DNA of 64,000 bases, from the NCBI GenBank assembly GCA_021234535.1, contig CM037835.1:3100001-3164000 (forward strand), in the 5' to 3' direction. Of this stretch, positions 52,401 through 59,857 are shown one piece after another. Both the position numbers and the translations under genes were made by a program. The notes beneath the pieces were generated by a model. That model saw nothing but the letters and a program-made list of their open reading frames with translations, was not told the DNA's origin and ran no database searches. Source of the stretch: Stichopus chloronotus. Its lineage: Eukaryota; Echinodermata; Holothuroidea; Aspidochirotida; Stichopodidae. Positions within the stretch are counted from its first letter, which is position 1; the number at the start of each line of letters is the position of its first letter.

Positions 52401-55400
52401 ACCTTGATCTGTAATTAATTTTAACTATAGGTATTCAAGTTTTGTTTTTGTTTGCTCTCCCCCTATTCTGCTGGTTTCGGATTTTGTAGGCTGGTGCCTC
52501 TCAAGTTGTCTTCACTAATCCTTTAGAGATTGTCAAGATAAGGCTACAGGTTGCTGGTGAGATTCAGACAGGGCCAAGGGTCAGTGCCATTTCAGTGATG
52601 AGAGATTTAGGATTCTTTGGTCTGTACAAAGTAAGTAACTCATCTAATGTTTAAGCTAAACAAAGCTCGCTTTAGTCGTAGGTGTGTGAGGTGCAACTTG
52701 CCAGCTGCCTCTTCCCTCCTGTCTTCCCAGTTTCTTTCAAACTTGTTGCAGATGAAGAACTCTCTATGTTGTATCTGAACTGTACAGTAATGGCTGATGA
52801 CAGGAACAACATGATTTTCCCCTACCCATTTGTCATGAAAGGAAGGTTTATAGGCAACTCCATTTTGCATATGGATGATATTAACAGGTCTTACATTTGT
52901 GGCTTAAGGACAGCTCTTTAGTTGCAGGTTGTGCCTCACTTTTTGCCACTAGAGTTTCCTACATTTACTACTTTGGTACAGAGACATATTAGTACTTCTG
53001 TTTGACAAAATAACACCTCATGCCTCTCCCCCACCCCTGGGAATAAATGGTCCTGTGTGTCCCTGTCTGCAATGGATATATTCCAGTGGCAGGTTGAGAG
53101 GAGATGAGCTACAGGGGTCACCCCTCCCCCCTACCTCTATTGGCACATAAGAAAAATTTTAAAATGAGAACAAAGAGGGAGAAGGGAAAATGTTAGTAGA
53201 GAGACAGCACAGCATGATTTATGATGTCAAGCAGGTGCATCCATTGACTTTTCAGGTGTAACATTATGCAACATACTTTAAATTTTCTCAAAAGGGGAGG
53301 GGAACACTCCCTCTTGCCATTAGACCCTCCAACAGAATGGCAATTCATCAGCACCCCCCTGCATCACTAAATTCTGGATACTCCATTATATTTAAATCAG
53401 TTTTAAAATAAAGAGGTACAATTTTTGGAAAGGTCTACCTTGTATCATAAAAGACATTGACTCATCTGAGAATAGTACATCAGCCATTTATTTTGATGTT
53501 ATCTCTGCTGTAATTCCTCTACTCCCATAACTTTTAGGGTGCCCGTGCCTGCTTCCTTAGAGACATCCCCTTCTCTGGTATTTACTTTCCTGCTTATGCT
53601 CATTTGAAATCAAAATTTGCTGATGAAGATGGTCACAATTCTCCAACTTCACTGTTAGTGGCAGGTACCCTTGCAGGTAAGGCAACTTAGTCACTTCACT
53701 TAATATTTCTCTTTTGTCTCTATCATAGTTTGCATATAAAAATGTACTTTAAACCTTTCACATGTGCATTTGTAAATGGGTATTCATTTAAAACTGGAAT
53801 ATGAGTTGCACTGGCCATCACATGATCATCTACCTTTCTTTTTCATCAGTGTTTCAGGGAAGACAAAGTTGTGGAAAATATCACACATCACAAAATCTGA
53901 AAGAGAACTATGCATTCATCTTCCAGATACCTGAATATGAAAATTATCTCTTGAAATATATATATATATATCATATCTTGAAATCAAACAGGCCAATGGG
54001 CATGGATATGAATATTCATGTATGCAAAAATGGGACTTAAACAATGTCTTCTTGCAGTGGCTATAACACATTCTCAGAATTTGACTTTCACTGTCAAATT
54101 TTCAACCCATATTTCCAGCTTTAAAATGAGTGTCAGTAAAATAAAAGAGTTTGAACATTCACATCATCATTCCATTTTGATTTATTCTGTTAGGTGCACC
54201 GGCAGCATATTTCACTACTCCTGCAGATGTGATTAAAACTAGACTACAAGTAGTTGCAAGAGCTGGACAGACTACTTACTCTGGTGTTTTTGACTGTGCT
54301 ATTAAACTTTTAAAACAGGAAGGCTTCAGAGCATTTTGGAAAGGAGGACCTGGTAGGTTATGAAAGCACTAGTACAGCTGAGGAAGATTTGTCTGTTTTT
54401 TATGAATATTTTTGGGATGCATAAAAATATGAATATTCCTCATAATTTCTATGATGTGGTGACTGATAGTGCTCATCAGATTCTCAAATTGATCATGTTA
54501 AAGGATACAAGCATGTGTCCCTACCTACTTTGTTTTGAAATATCATCAAAATCTTGCAATTCGCTCTTTAGTATTTTTCATGCTGTTGCTGAATATCAGC
54601 ACTGCATAAGCAAGGTGTTACGCTGCAAAATTAAGCAATTCAACAACACGGTATCACCTAGTAAAAAAGAGCCATTCATGAATTAGCATAGGGCGGTATA
54701 CTAATTCATTTTGGGGTGACTGCATTTTTTCCTTTAAATGTATTTAAAAATGTTTGAATCTGTGCTACATGAGAGGTGGTTGTGGCCCCTGGTTCCTACA
54801 TGGAAGTATAAATCTACCAGTTTCATGCTTTGAGAACATTAGAAGAAAAGAGAGAGAGAAAGAGGTTGATTGTCGCTCCCACCTAGCCACCACTGTTTAT
54901 ACTTTCTGGGATACTCAAATCAGTATCTCCTACAGCACATGTCTCTTGTGTGGTTGGCATGCATGTAAAGCATGATATCAATGTGTATGTCCATAAAGAG
55001 CACATCAATTGCAGAAATTGTGAAACTTTGAAAGAACTTTAATAACAGCAGCTTTAACTCTTGGCACAGAATAAAGCATAATGGTACTTAAAGCTCACTG
55101 TCTACATAAGCATGCTGTTTTCTCAGTCTGTTAGCTGCAGGTACGGAATATTCACAGAACTAGCTTTTAGATGTTGCATACCCACACTGCAGTGTCAACT
55201 GTTACATAGTGACAATACTAAAATAGATTTACATAACACCATTTCAGAAAGAACTGCTCATACTGCCTAACAGAAATAGGAAGGATTAACAAGTAAAATG
55301 GCAATCAAAGAAATGTAAACTGCAGGTCAAGGATGCTGTGTTCACATTATTAATTGTAAGATGTTGAATACTCTGCACAGTGTTAACAGGGACATGCTGC

Positions 55401-58400
55401 ATTATCAGTATGAGCTACGGAGATACCTCAGTCCTTAGAATTAACTGTGAGACATGGACTGCAGCCAAATTTGGTCCTTGGTAGTCACTGTGGCTGTCTT
55501 ACCGTGAACTCGTTTCACTTCATGCACGCATCATAAGTTCTCTGGTCCTTGAGTGATATGGACAGAAAAGCAGAGCGTAGCTCTCTGAGCTACAGGTCTG
55601 CTCTGTTCATGGAGTTGGTAGTAACTGACTGTTTCTTCAGTATGACATTTGACCTTCATGGTACTGGTTAGGCAGTCACATATGTTATTATCACTGGTGT
55701 ATATCAATTCTAGTCATCAAAGTTATATTTGAATTATATTGGAATTCCATGGTAATGTTTCATGACATGTGTCACAGGCCAGCTTTAGGAATAACAGCAT
55801 GACAGCCAAAGACCTGGCTGTAATCAGTAGCTTAATTTAATGTGCTTATGTTAAATGACATTAAGTGCAGGCTACAAAGCCCCATATGTCCCCTGTATGC
55901 ATTGTGTATGGAAAAAGACTTGTAATCATTATCATAATGAAGGAGAGATTACATAGCTAGCCAGCATCCAATTTGAAAACTATTGCTCTCGGACTAACTT
56001 CAAAAATGAGTATACGTCGATCAGCGACAGCTGTTGAAGTGAAGTTGCATCTTTCACTTAATAGAGAAGAACACCGCTTTTTCATCCTCCCCACCGAAAG
56101 GTTTTAATCAGCATATTTATAAAGTTCGCCCTGGAAGATAAAGAATTTGCACACTATGTAAGTGGCTCAGTTTAGCTTGGATTGGATAGCCTCTTACTTC
56201 TAAAAATTTCTTTGAATGAATTCTTTTTCAGCCCGTATATTCCGGTCTTCCCCGCAATTTGGGGTGACTCTCTTCACCTATGAAGTGCTGCAAAGACTTC
56301 TCTACATTGATTTTGGAGGACAGTAAGTGATAACCATAATATTTTCATCATTTCTATCTTTAATCCAATTTTTTTGATTCCTTGCCGTAGACAGGGGAAT
56401 CTATGCAGTCCTGATGTCGTGTGTGTGTATGTATGTGTGTGTGTATGTGTGAGGGTGTGTGTATGTGTGTGTGACGGTTGCTCGTAAACATCTCAAGAAG
56501 GGTAACTCTGAGTAATTTCATTTTTGGCTTGTAGGTTGCCCATATTGAGTAGATGATCCCTATTGTTTTTGGTGTCCAAATCTTGCATATTAATGAGGTT
56601 ATGGGGTAAAACATAAAAAATGTTAAAACTGCCATAGTTCCTTATCTGTGGGTCAGATTTGTTTTAAACTTGATAAGGTTGTCTGTTATTAACAGGTTCA
56701 AGACCCTGTGAAATTTAATGCTTATCAATAGAGAGGAAGAGATAATTTTTCACTATAAAACAATAATAATAGCCTAAACACCATTATTGTGGTTATTATA
56801 AACTACCATACAAATTCATATGGGTCTACATTGTGCAATTTCAGTTTTGATTCTCTCGCACACAGTTAACTCAATGGGATTGCTCCCTACAGTACTGCAT
56901 TTGTAACTTAGTAACTTCTAGTGTGAAGGACCTGGATAAGTTGTCCAGAGAGATAGTCTTGGTATGGGGGGGGGGGTCATGGGGTCAGATAGATGGAATG
57001 TTAATGGGTTTATAAAAAAAATGAGGAAAGTAAAATACCATCTGTTCTGTCATTTATTTGGATAATATCAATATCCAGAGGAACAGCTGGTAGCAGAACA
57101 AGGTTTCTTAACAATCAAATTGGAGTGCTTTCAATCATATTTCACAATGTCGGAAAGGATGGGGGAAGCAAAAATATTGAGGAGGAATCATAACTTAGGG
57201 TCAACTTACGAGGACTTTGAGTGTGTTAAAAGCTACTTGTAACAAGGAAGAAATTATGGCAGAGTTGATAAAGGAAAATTTGCAAAAGGCAGAGCGCCAA
57301 TCTGAGGCAATGGAAGAGGTTCATGCTGATCTGGCTGGGGTGTCTGATGAAGCATTTGAGCAAGCAGAAAGCTGGATGTTGGAATGCCAAAAGCATTAAA
57401 CTGAGGAGAGGGAGGAAGCATTGAAAAAGTTGAAGGAGGAAATTGAGTTTCAAATTAGCGTTGGAATTACCTAAGGCAGAAATTCCACCATACGATGGAG
57501 ACCCAAGAACATTCTGGTCCTTTATGAAGAATTTTGAGGTAAATATGGCAGACAAGCTGAGTTCAGATGAGGTAAGGTTGAGTTATTTGATTCAACTAAC
57601 AACAGGCAAGACTAGAAGCAGCATTGATTACTGTGTGTTTCTTGGAGCTCAGAGATAATGTTGACTGATGTCATACTCATACTGTACTTGATGTGTGGGT
57701 TGTATGGCCTGGGTAGGTGATCCCTATTGCTTTTGGTGGACGTCAAATGTTGCGGTAATTTTAGGTCACCAAAATGAAGGTCATTTTGGGTTAAAGGCTT
57801 GTGGTGTATCAAGAAAAATAACTGCAGTTGATCTTATACTTGTCATGTGAATAATTCATGTTTGTTGTAATATAACCATGTAGCAAGGAATCACAAAGCC
57901 TTTTGGCTTTCTGGTTTTTGAGGTCATTTGCTTATCATTTGTGTTTCACTCTCACTGGTTTTTAGTAAATTTTTGGTTGAAGGTTATGTTCCTGAGGAAT
58001 GGAGCTTTGCTAACATCATGCCAATTTTTAACAATGGAGATAAGTCACACCCCTGCAATTACAGGCCTGTCATTCTCACTTGTGTTGTTTGTAAGGTTAT
58101 GGAATCTGTTGAAAAAGGTGTGTGGTTAGTGTCTTCAGTAGCCATTCATTAATCAGAATGTTTCAACATGGCTTTTGTCAGGTTCTGCCGTACTAATATC
58201 TTGTAGTTCATGGAGGATGTTACTAGTTCATTTGATAGACAGAAGTATGTTGATGTTGGTTTCCTAGATTTCCAAAAAGCTTTTGATAAGTTTCCTCACC
58301 AGCGTCTGTTGCTTAAATTAAGGAGTATGGGAATCTGCAGTAATTTGCTGACCTGGATTAAGAATTGGCTTTGTAATAGGAGACTGAGGGTGGTTTTGAA

Positions 58401-59857
58401 TGGTTGTGCTTCCTTTTGGCAGAAGGTTACTAGTGGAGTCCCACAGGTCTGTGTTGGGTCCTTTTCTATTTGTTGCTTTGACATTAATGTTGATATTGTG
58501 TGTAGAGCCAAGAAGTTTGCTGATGACACTAAACTGTACTCTGAGGTCTCCTGTAGGTGATTCAAAGAGTTTCAAATGGATTTAGATATGGTTTTCTCTT
58601 GGTCTCAGGAGTGGCAAATGATGTTCAATATTGAAAAATCCAAGGTAATGCATGTTGGCAATAATAATCCTAGGTATCCTTACACTTTGAATGGACAGTC
58701 AATGAGGTTTCTGTTGAAAGGGACTAAGGTGTCTACATAGATTCTTCATTACAACCATCTAAGCAGTGTGCTGAAGTAGCTAAAAGAGGGAATAGGATTT
58801 TAGGTATTAGAAAGTTTAGTTTCCTTAAACAAGATATTGTTGTCAGGCTTTATAAGCAGTTGGTTACGCCTCATTTAGAGTGTGCTGTTCATTGTTGGAA
58901 CCCATATTTTTCTACAGATAATGATTCAGTTGGTAAAGTCCAGAGCAGGGCTACTACATTGATTAGTGCCTTAAAGCGTGTTCCCTATAACAGAAGGTTA
59001 CGTCTCATAAATCTCACTTCACTTGAGCTGAGAAGATTACTTGGAGACTTGATGCAAGTCTACAAGATTGTTCATGGTTTTGATAATTTATCCTTTTCTG
59101 ACTTTTTCAAGTTAGTAACATTTCAAGAGTTCATTGTCTTAAACTAAAGAAGGTTCAAAGTAGGATCAATATTCCATCTTACTTTTCTCAGAGGGTTGTG
59201 AATGAGTGGAATAGGTTGCCTGAGGATGTAGTGATGGCAAGAAGTGTGAATGTGTTTAAGAATGCACTGGACAAATGCTCTTTAAGCTTTGTGTGTGGGC
59301 TTGAGTTTTGTAACTTTATTTTTATATGCTTGACACATTTTTAGGATTCTTGGTGGGGACTCAATTGTCCCTCCAGATCCTTTTTTCTACTAAACTATTT
59401 AACATCAAGTAATTAAAATTCTCTCTGCAGAAAAGGGGAAAGGAAGAAACCTATCAGTTTTATTTTACTATGACTGTCTTGACAAATTAAATTATAGTGG
59501 ACAATATAGTAGTAAGCATAATGTGAACGCTCTTCAGTATGTTTTATAAAATACCTTATGGAATAAAAGACATTGTAATTAATGAAAATAGAAAATTCCA
59601 TATGACTCTAAACAATGTACACAATAGGATAGTTGGATTTTGTGTATCTTCTTAAAAAACTCAACAATACCACACTTTTTCCTGTCTTTTACAGACGCCC
59701 AGAGGGGTCTGAAGTTGTTGCGCCTACACACCCTGCAGATCTTCCACCAATTAACCCCGATCACATAGGAGGACTGAGACTCGCTGTCGCCACGTTTGCC
59801 GGAGTGGAAACAAAGTTCGGCCTCTTTCTGCCAAAGTTCAGAAATCCTGTAAATTAA
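22398..59857 (+). CDS. SLC25A12/SLC25A13 (aralar): Calcium-regulated mitochondrial aspartate/glutamate carrier (aralar/citrin orthologue), 16 coding exons plus one alternative exon
   Basis: Join: 22398-22460, 25204-25260, 28806-28948, 34665-34780, 40158-40297, 43042-43188 (or 43296-43442), 45113-45251, 47131-47224, 47918-48072, 50948-51103, 51813-51946, 52490-52630, 53538-53676, 54194-54352, 56232-56322, 59695-59857. This is 2037 bases, 678 residues and the stop TAA. The first ~340 residues form the EF-hand regulatory domain. The EF-hand 2 calcium loop DQTKDGLISFIE keeps ligands D83, T85, D87 and E94. Residues ~345-640 hold three mitochondrial-carrier repeats with signatures PIDLVK (360-365), PLEIVK (459-464) and PADVIK (551-556). 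The protein sits in the inner mitochondrial membrane and exchanges matrix aspartate for cytosolic glutamate plus a proton, feeding the malate-aspartate shuttle. Similarity to both human paralogues is strong throughout. As in other invertebrates it is probably the single orthologue of both. Confidence 0.95.
22461..25203 (+). other. aralar intron 1
   Basis: Phase-0 intron. It contains a run of 15 G at 23598-23612 and a diverged copy of the AGGTCA-bearing repeat family at about 24560-24925. The 3' part of that copy (24800-24925) matches 42820-42960. No coding sequence seen. Confidence 0.75.
25204..25260 (+). CDS. SLC25A12/SLC25A13 (aralar): aralar exon 2
   Basis: Nineteen codons, [19 protein letters not shown], between CCTTAG and GTACGA, phase 0/0. 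They align with human VALTKRADPAELRTIFLK at the start of EF-hand 1. Confidence 0.95.
25485..25532. repeat. 48-bp near-perfect palindrome
   Basis: Arms CTTCAGCATACC..ACAGCTGCC and GGCAGCTGT..GGTATGCTGAAG are 23 bases each with one mismatch, separated by AC. Confidence 0.95.
27172..27276. promoter_or_regulatory. cluster of six AGATAA/TTATCT motifs
   Basis: Sites lie at 27172, 27205, 27211, 27226, 27242 and 27271, within 105 bases in intron 2. AGATAA is the GATA-factor core. The stretch is AT-rich and partly self-repeating (GCTAATTATCTTA), so the cluster may be a repeat effect. Confidence 0.4.
27983..28528. mobile_element. TTAA-flanked MITE, copy 2, with an internal insert
   Basis: Same ends as copy 1 (TTAAAGGGAAGTAAGGC and GCCCTATTTCCCTTTAA), flanked by TTAA. 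The parts up to about 28115 and after about 28315 align with copy 1. The ~190 bases between are extra and hold two related words, AGGTGTGCTTCAAATCACAC and AGGTGTGCAACAAATCGCAC, about 103 bases apart. Confidence 0.85.
28806..28948 (+). CDS. SLC25A12/SLC25A13 (aralar): aralar exon 3, EF-hand 1 and start of EF-hand 2
   Basis: The exon is 143 bases (phase 0 in, 2 out) from CCCTAG to GTAAGT. It encodes residues 41-87, [18 protein letters not shown] through [12 protein letters not shown]. It matches human [22 protein letters not shown] and [12 protein letters not shown]. The intron splits the glycine codon in the middle of the EF-hand 2 calcium loop. Confidence 0.97.
31671..31980 (+). repeat. 28-bp minisatellite, about 11 copies
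   Basis: Unit CAGCCCAGGTTTATGGAGTA plus RACTCAAT, with few changes between neighbours. The outer copies are more diverged. Confidence 0.95.
32061..33484. mobile_element. non-autonomous DNA transposon with 15-bp perfect inverted ends and a 5-bp target duplication
   Basis: CAGGGTTTCCCCTGG at 32061-32075 and CCAGGGGAAACCCTG at 33470-33484 are perfect inverted repeats. ACTTT flanks both sides. The left subterminal part holds GGAGGCGGCCGCCTCG. The interior (32873-33090) is related to 8018-8265. No transposase frame is visible. The CAGGG ends suggest hAT; a 5-bp duplication fits only a subgroup of hAT. Confidence 0.8.
34665..34780 (+). CDS. SLC25A12/SLC25A13 (aralar): aralar exon 4, EF-hand 2 end and EF-hand 3
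   Basis: The exon is 116 bases (phase 2 in, 1 out) from TTCACAG to GTAAGG. It encodes [20 protein letters not shown] then [18 protein letters not shown], matching human [20 protein letters not shown]. It supplies the glutamate (E94) that closes the EF-hand 2 calcium site, and the DTNGSG loop of EF-hand 3. Confidence 0.97.
34781..40157 (+). other. aralar intron 4
   Basis: Phase-1 intron. It contains a composite repeat element (36851-38445). The rest is unremarkable, with no coding sequence seen. Confidence 0.75.
36851..38445 (+). mobile_element. composite element with TG microsatellite, ~150-bp tandem units and hairpin tail, copy 1
   Basis: The head TTTTTGATTC..GAAGGCAGGCAAGGAAT is followed by a TG-rich microsatellite (36907-36955). 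Then come units with GGTCAAAGGTCAT-like words near 37064, 37210, 37364 and 37512. The tail at about 38411-38445 reads AAGGAATCACTAAGCC..GGCTTTCTGG. The same head, unit and tail recur at 41342-42108, and the head and tail at 56371-57917. The layout recalls pearl/HINE (Helitron-related) elements; that is a comparison of structure only. Confidence 0.65.
40158..40297 (+). CDS. SLC25A12/SLC25A13 (aralar): aralar exon 5, EF-hand 3 to EF-hand 4
   Basis: The exon is 140 bases (phase 1 in, 0 out) from TTCTAG to GTAAAT. It reads [20 protein letters not shown] then [20 protein letters not shown] and EFTQFLQ. Human has [33 protein letters not shown]. It supplies the common upstream donor for the two alternative exons 6. 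Confidence 0.97.
41342..42108 (+). mobile_element. composite tandem-unit element, copy 2
   Basis: Head TTTTTGATTCCTTGTGAAGG and GGAATCTATG, TG microsatellite at 41394-41430, units with GGTCAACGGTCATTTGAGGT or similar near 41528, 41681, 41826 and 41945, and tail GGAAATCCACAAAGTCTTTTGACTTTCTG. Perfect AGGTCAAAGGTCA occurs at 41680-41692 and 41825-41837. Confidence 0.75.
42360..42970 (+). repeat. partial copy of the same repeat family
   Basis: TG microsatellite (42380-42430) followed by units with GGTCAACAGTCATTTGGGGT. The 3' part (42820-42960, GGTGACATGATACATTACTG..CAAGCATGTT) matches 24800-24925 in intron 1. Confidence 0.7.
43042..43188 (+). CDS. SLC25A12/SLC25A13 (aralar): aralar exon 6a, EF-hand 5 (alternative exon)
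   Basis: Exactly 49 codons, phase 0/0, between TTCTACAG and GTAAGA. It starts [20 protein letters not shown] and ends EFVEDNLVS, close to human [20 protein letters not shown] and TPFVEECLVA. The EF-hand loop D188[11 protein letters not shown] has D, S and N at positions 1, 3 and 5, a central glycine and an acid at 12. It is the copy nearer to the vertebrate sequence. Confidence 0.95.
43189..43295 (+). other. 107-base intron between exons 6a and 6b
   Basis: Starts GTAAGA and ends GGGCAG with a strong pyrimidine tract at about 43241-43285. It is far shorter than any other intron of the gene, as expected for a recently separated or mutually exclusive exon pair. Confidence 0.85.
43296..43442 (+). 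CDS. SLC25A12/SLC25A13 (aralar): aralar exon 6b, duplicated alternative EF-hand 5 exon
   Basis: A second exon of exactly 49 codons, phase 0/0, follows exon 6a after a 107-base intron. It has a long pyrimidine tract ending GGGCAG and a consensus GTAAGT donor. It reads [20 protein letters not shown] and ends DFVAENILN. About 21 of 49 residues equal exon 6a (EHA, QAF, G, AL, FR, IM, TI, H, T, FV, N), with conserved spacing and no stops. That indicates an old tandem exon duplication kept by selection. The loop [12 protein letters not shown] carries lysine at ligand position 3. Using 6a or 6b exclusively gives 678 residues; using both would still keep frame (727 residues). Transcript data are needed to confirm usage. 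Confidence 0.85.
43443..45112 (+). other. aralar intron after exon 6b
   Basis: AT-rich, no repeats of note, no third exon-6-like copy seen. Confidence 0.7.
45113..45251 (+). CDS. SLC25A12/SLC25A13 (aralar): aralar exon 7, EF-hand 6 region
   Basis: The exon is 139 bases (phase 0 in, 1 out) from TCCACAG to GTAAGG. It contains [20 protein letters not shown] then [17 protein letters not shown], matching human [37 protein letters not shown]. It follows in frame from either exon 6a or 6b. Confidence 0.97.
45252..47130 (+). other. aralar intron 7
   Basis: Phase-1 intron, AT-rich, with no feature recognised. The open frame at 46805-47044 shows no family resemblance. Confidence 0.7.
47131..47224 (+). 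CDS. SLC25A12/SLC25A13 (aralar): aralar exon 8, EF-hand 7
   Basis: The exon is 94 bases (phase 1 in, 2 out) from CTTCCAG to GTGAGT. It encodes [20 protein letters not shown] then [12 protein letters not shown]. Human has [32 protein letters not shown]. Two cysteines replace the human AD at the loop start. Confidence 0.96.
47225..47917 (+). other. aralar intron 8
   Basis: Phase-2 intron, nothing recognised. Confidence 0.7.
47918..48072 (+). CDS. SLC25A12/SLC25A13 (aralar): aralar exon 9, end of regulatory domain and start of carrier domain
   Basis: The exon is 155 bases (phase 2 in, 1 out) from CTTTCAG to GTGAGT. It has [12 protein letters not shown], a variable linker, and then [15 protein letters not shown], which starts transmembrane helix 1 (human VAESAYRFGLGSVAG). 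The linker between the EF-hand and carrier domains is as divergent as it is between the human paralogues. Confidence 0.96.
48073..50947 (+). other. aralar intron 9
   Basis: Phase-1 intron between the regulatory and carrier domains, nothing recognised apart from AGGTCA-like words near 49100. Confidence 0.7.
50948..51103 (+). CDS. SLC25A12/SLC25A13 (aralar): aralar exon 10, carrier repeat 1
   Basis: The exon is 156 bases (phase 1 in, 1 out) from TTGTTAG to GTCAGT. It contains [20 protein letters not shown] with the first carrier signature P360-I-D-L-V-K365, then [20 protein letters not shown] and FGLYRG. It is nearly identical to the vertebrate carriers. Confidence 0.98.
51104..51812 (+). other. 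aralar intron 10
   Basis: Phase-1 intron with a 31-bp perfect palindrome at 51652-51682. Confidence 0.75.
51652..51682. repeat. 31-bp perfect palindrome
   Basis: ACTTTCTGTTGTATG, one spacer base, then CATACAACAGAAAGT: 15-base perfect arms. Confidence 0.95.
51813..51946 (+). CDS. SLC25A12/SLC25A13 (aralar): aralar exon 11, carrier repeat 1 end, helix 2
   Basis: The exon is 134 bases (phase 1 in, 0 out) from TTCTTTAG to GTACGT. It encodes [20 protein letters not shown] then [20 protein letters not shown] and AGCC. The human counterpart is [26 protein letters not shown]. At the end of the exon, Cys447 replaces a glycine present in both human paralogues. Confidence 0.98.
51947..52489 (+). other. 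aralar intron 11
   Basis: Phase-0 intron. A patch near 52140-52210 repeats TTTCACTCTCTTTCACT-like words. Nothing else recognised. Confidence 0.7.
52490..52630 (+). CDS. SLC25A12/SLC25A13 (aralar): aralar exon 12, carrier repeat 2
   Basis: Forty-seven codons, phase 0/0, from TTTTGTAG to GTAAGT. They encode [20 protein letters not shown] with the second signature P459-L-E-I-V-K464, then [20 protein letters not shown] and GFFGLYK. The only clear oddity is Ala451, where both human paralogues have glycine. Confidence 0.98.
52631..53537 (+). other. aralar intron 12
   Basis: Phase-0 intron, nothing recognised. Confidence 0.7.
53538..53676 (+). CDS. SLC25A12/SLC25A13 (aralar): aralar exon 13, carrier repeat 2 end, helix 4
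   Basis: The exon is 139 bases (phase 0 in, 1 out) from CTTTTAG to GTAAGG. It encodes [20 protein letters not shown] then [13 protein letters not shown]. Human has [32 protein letters not shown]. Confidence 0.98.
53677..54193 (+). other. aralar intron 13
   Basis: Phase-1 intron with a short AT microsatellite near 53958-53972. Confidence 0.7.
54194..54352 (+). CDS. SLC25A12/SLC25A13 (aralar): aralar exon 14, carrier repeat 3
   Basis: The exon is 159 bases (phase 1 in, 1 out) from TCTGTTAG to GTAGGT. It encodes [20 protein letters not shown] with the third signature P551-A-D-V-I-K556, then [20 protein letters not shown] and [11 protein letters not shown]. Human has [32 protein letters not shown]. 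Confidence 0.98.
54353..56231 (+). other. aralar intron 14
   Basis: Phase-1 intron, nothing recognised. Confidence 0.7.
56232..56322 (+). CDS. SLC25A12/SLC25A13 (aralar): aralar exon 15, helix 6
   Basis: The exon is 91 bases (phase 1 in, 2 out) from TTTTTCAG to GTAAGT. It encodes [20 protein letters not shown] then RLLYIDFGG, nearly the same as human [29 protein letters not shown]. Confidence 0.98.
56371..57917 (+). mobile_element. composite tandem-unit element, copy 3, interrupted by retroelement sequence
   Basis: Head TTTTTTTGATTCCTTGCCGT and GGAATCTATG at 56371, TG microsatellite at 56419-56473, and tail AAGGAATCACAAAGCC..GGCTTTCTGG at 57884-57917. The BEL/Pao fragment lies between. The last unit-like part (57690-57800) keeps GGTCACC and GATCCCTATTG words. 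Confidence 0.65.
57088..57655 (+). mobile_element. BEL/Pao LTR-retrotransposon fragment (gag start), broken
   Basis: TGGTAGCAGA at 57088-57097 matches the sequence complementary to the 3' end of animal initiator tRNA-Met, a plausible primer-binding site. From an ATG at 57147 a broken gag frame follows: a coiled-coil-like, Glu/Lys-rich part (57217-57397), then a Pao-type (DUF1759) segment containing [13 protein letters not shown] and [12 protein letters not shown] (57443-57655). Stops near 57238 and 57397 and a frame change near 57440 break it. No protease, polymerase or integrase follows. LTRs were not identified. Confidence 0.75.
57918..59400 (+). mobile_element. 5'-truncated CR1-like non-LTR retrotransposon, second copy
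   Basis: Starts inside the reverse transcriptase directly after the tail of the preceding element. It has [51 protein letters not shown] and [20 protein letters not shown], then a 3' segment GGGGACTCAATTGTCCCTCC like that of the copy at 14713-17770. Several stops and frameshifts interrupt it. Same strand as aralar. Confidence 0.9.
59695..59857 (+). CDS. SLC25A12/SLC25A13 (aralar): aralar exon 16 (stop codon)
   Basis: The exon is 163 bases (phase 2 in) from TTTTACAG to the TAA at 59855-59857. It encodes [20 protein letters not shown] then [19 protein letters not shown]. Human SLC25A12 has [34 protein letters not shown]. The tail beyond PKF is short. Confidence 0.98.

Larger units (their letters stand above)
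56323..59694 (+). other. aralar intron 15, nested repeats
   Basis: Phase-2 intron made largely of the composite element (56371-57917), a BEL/Pao gag fragment inside it and a truncated CR1-like LINE. Confidence 0.8.

Noticed and set aside
57217..57399. Separate small coiled-coil gene
   Set aside because: It is part of the broken BEL/Pao gag, continuous with the Pao-type segment that follows.
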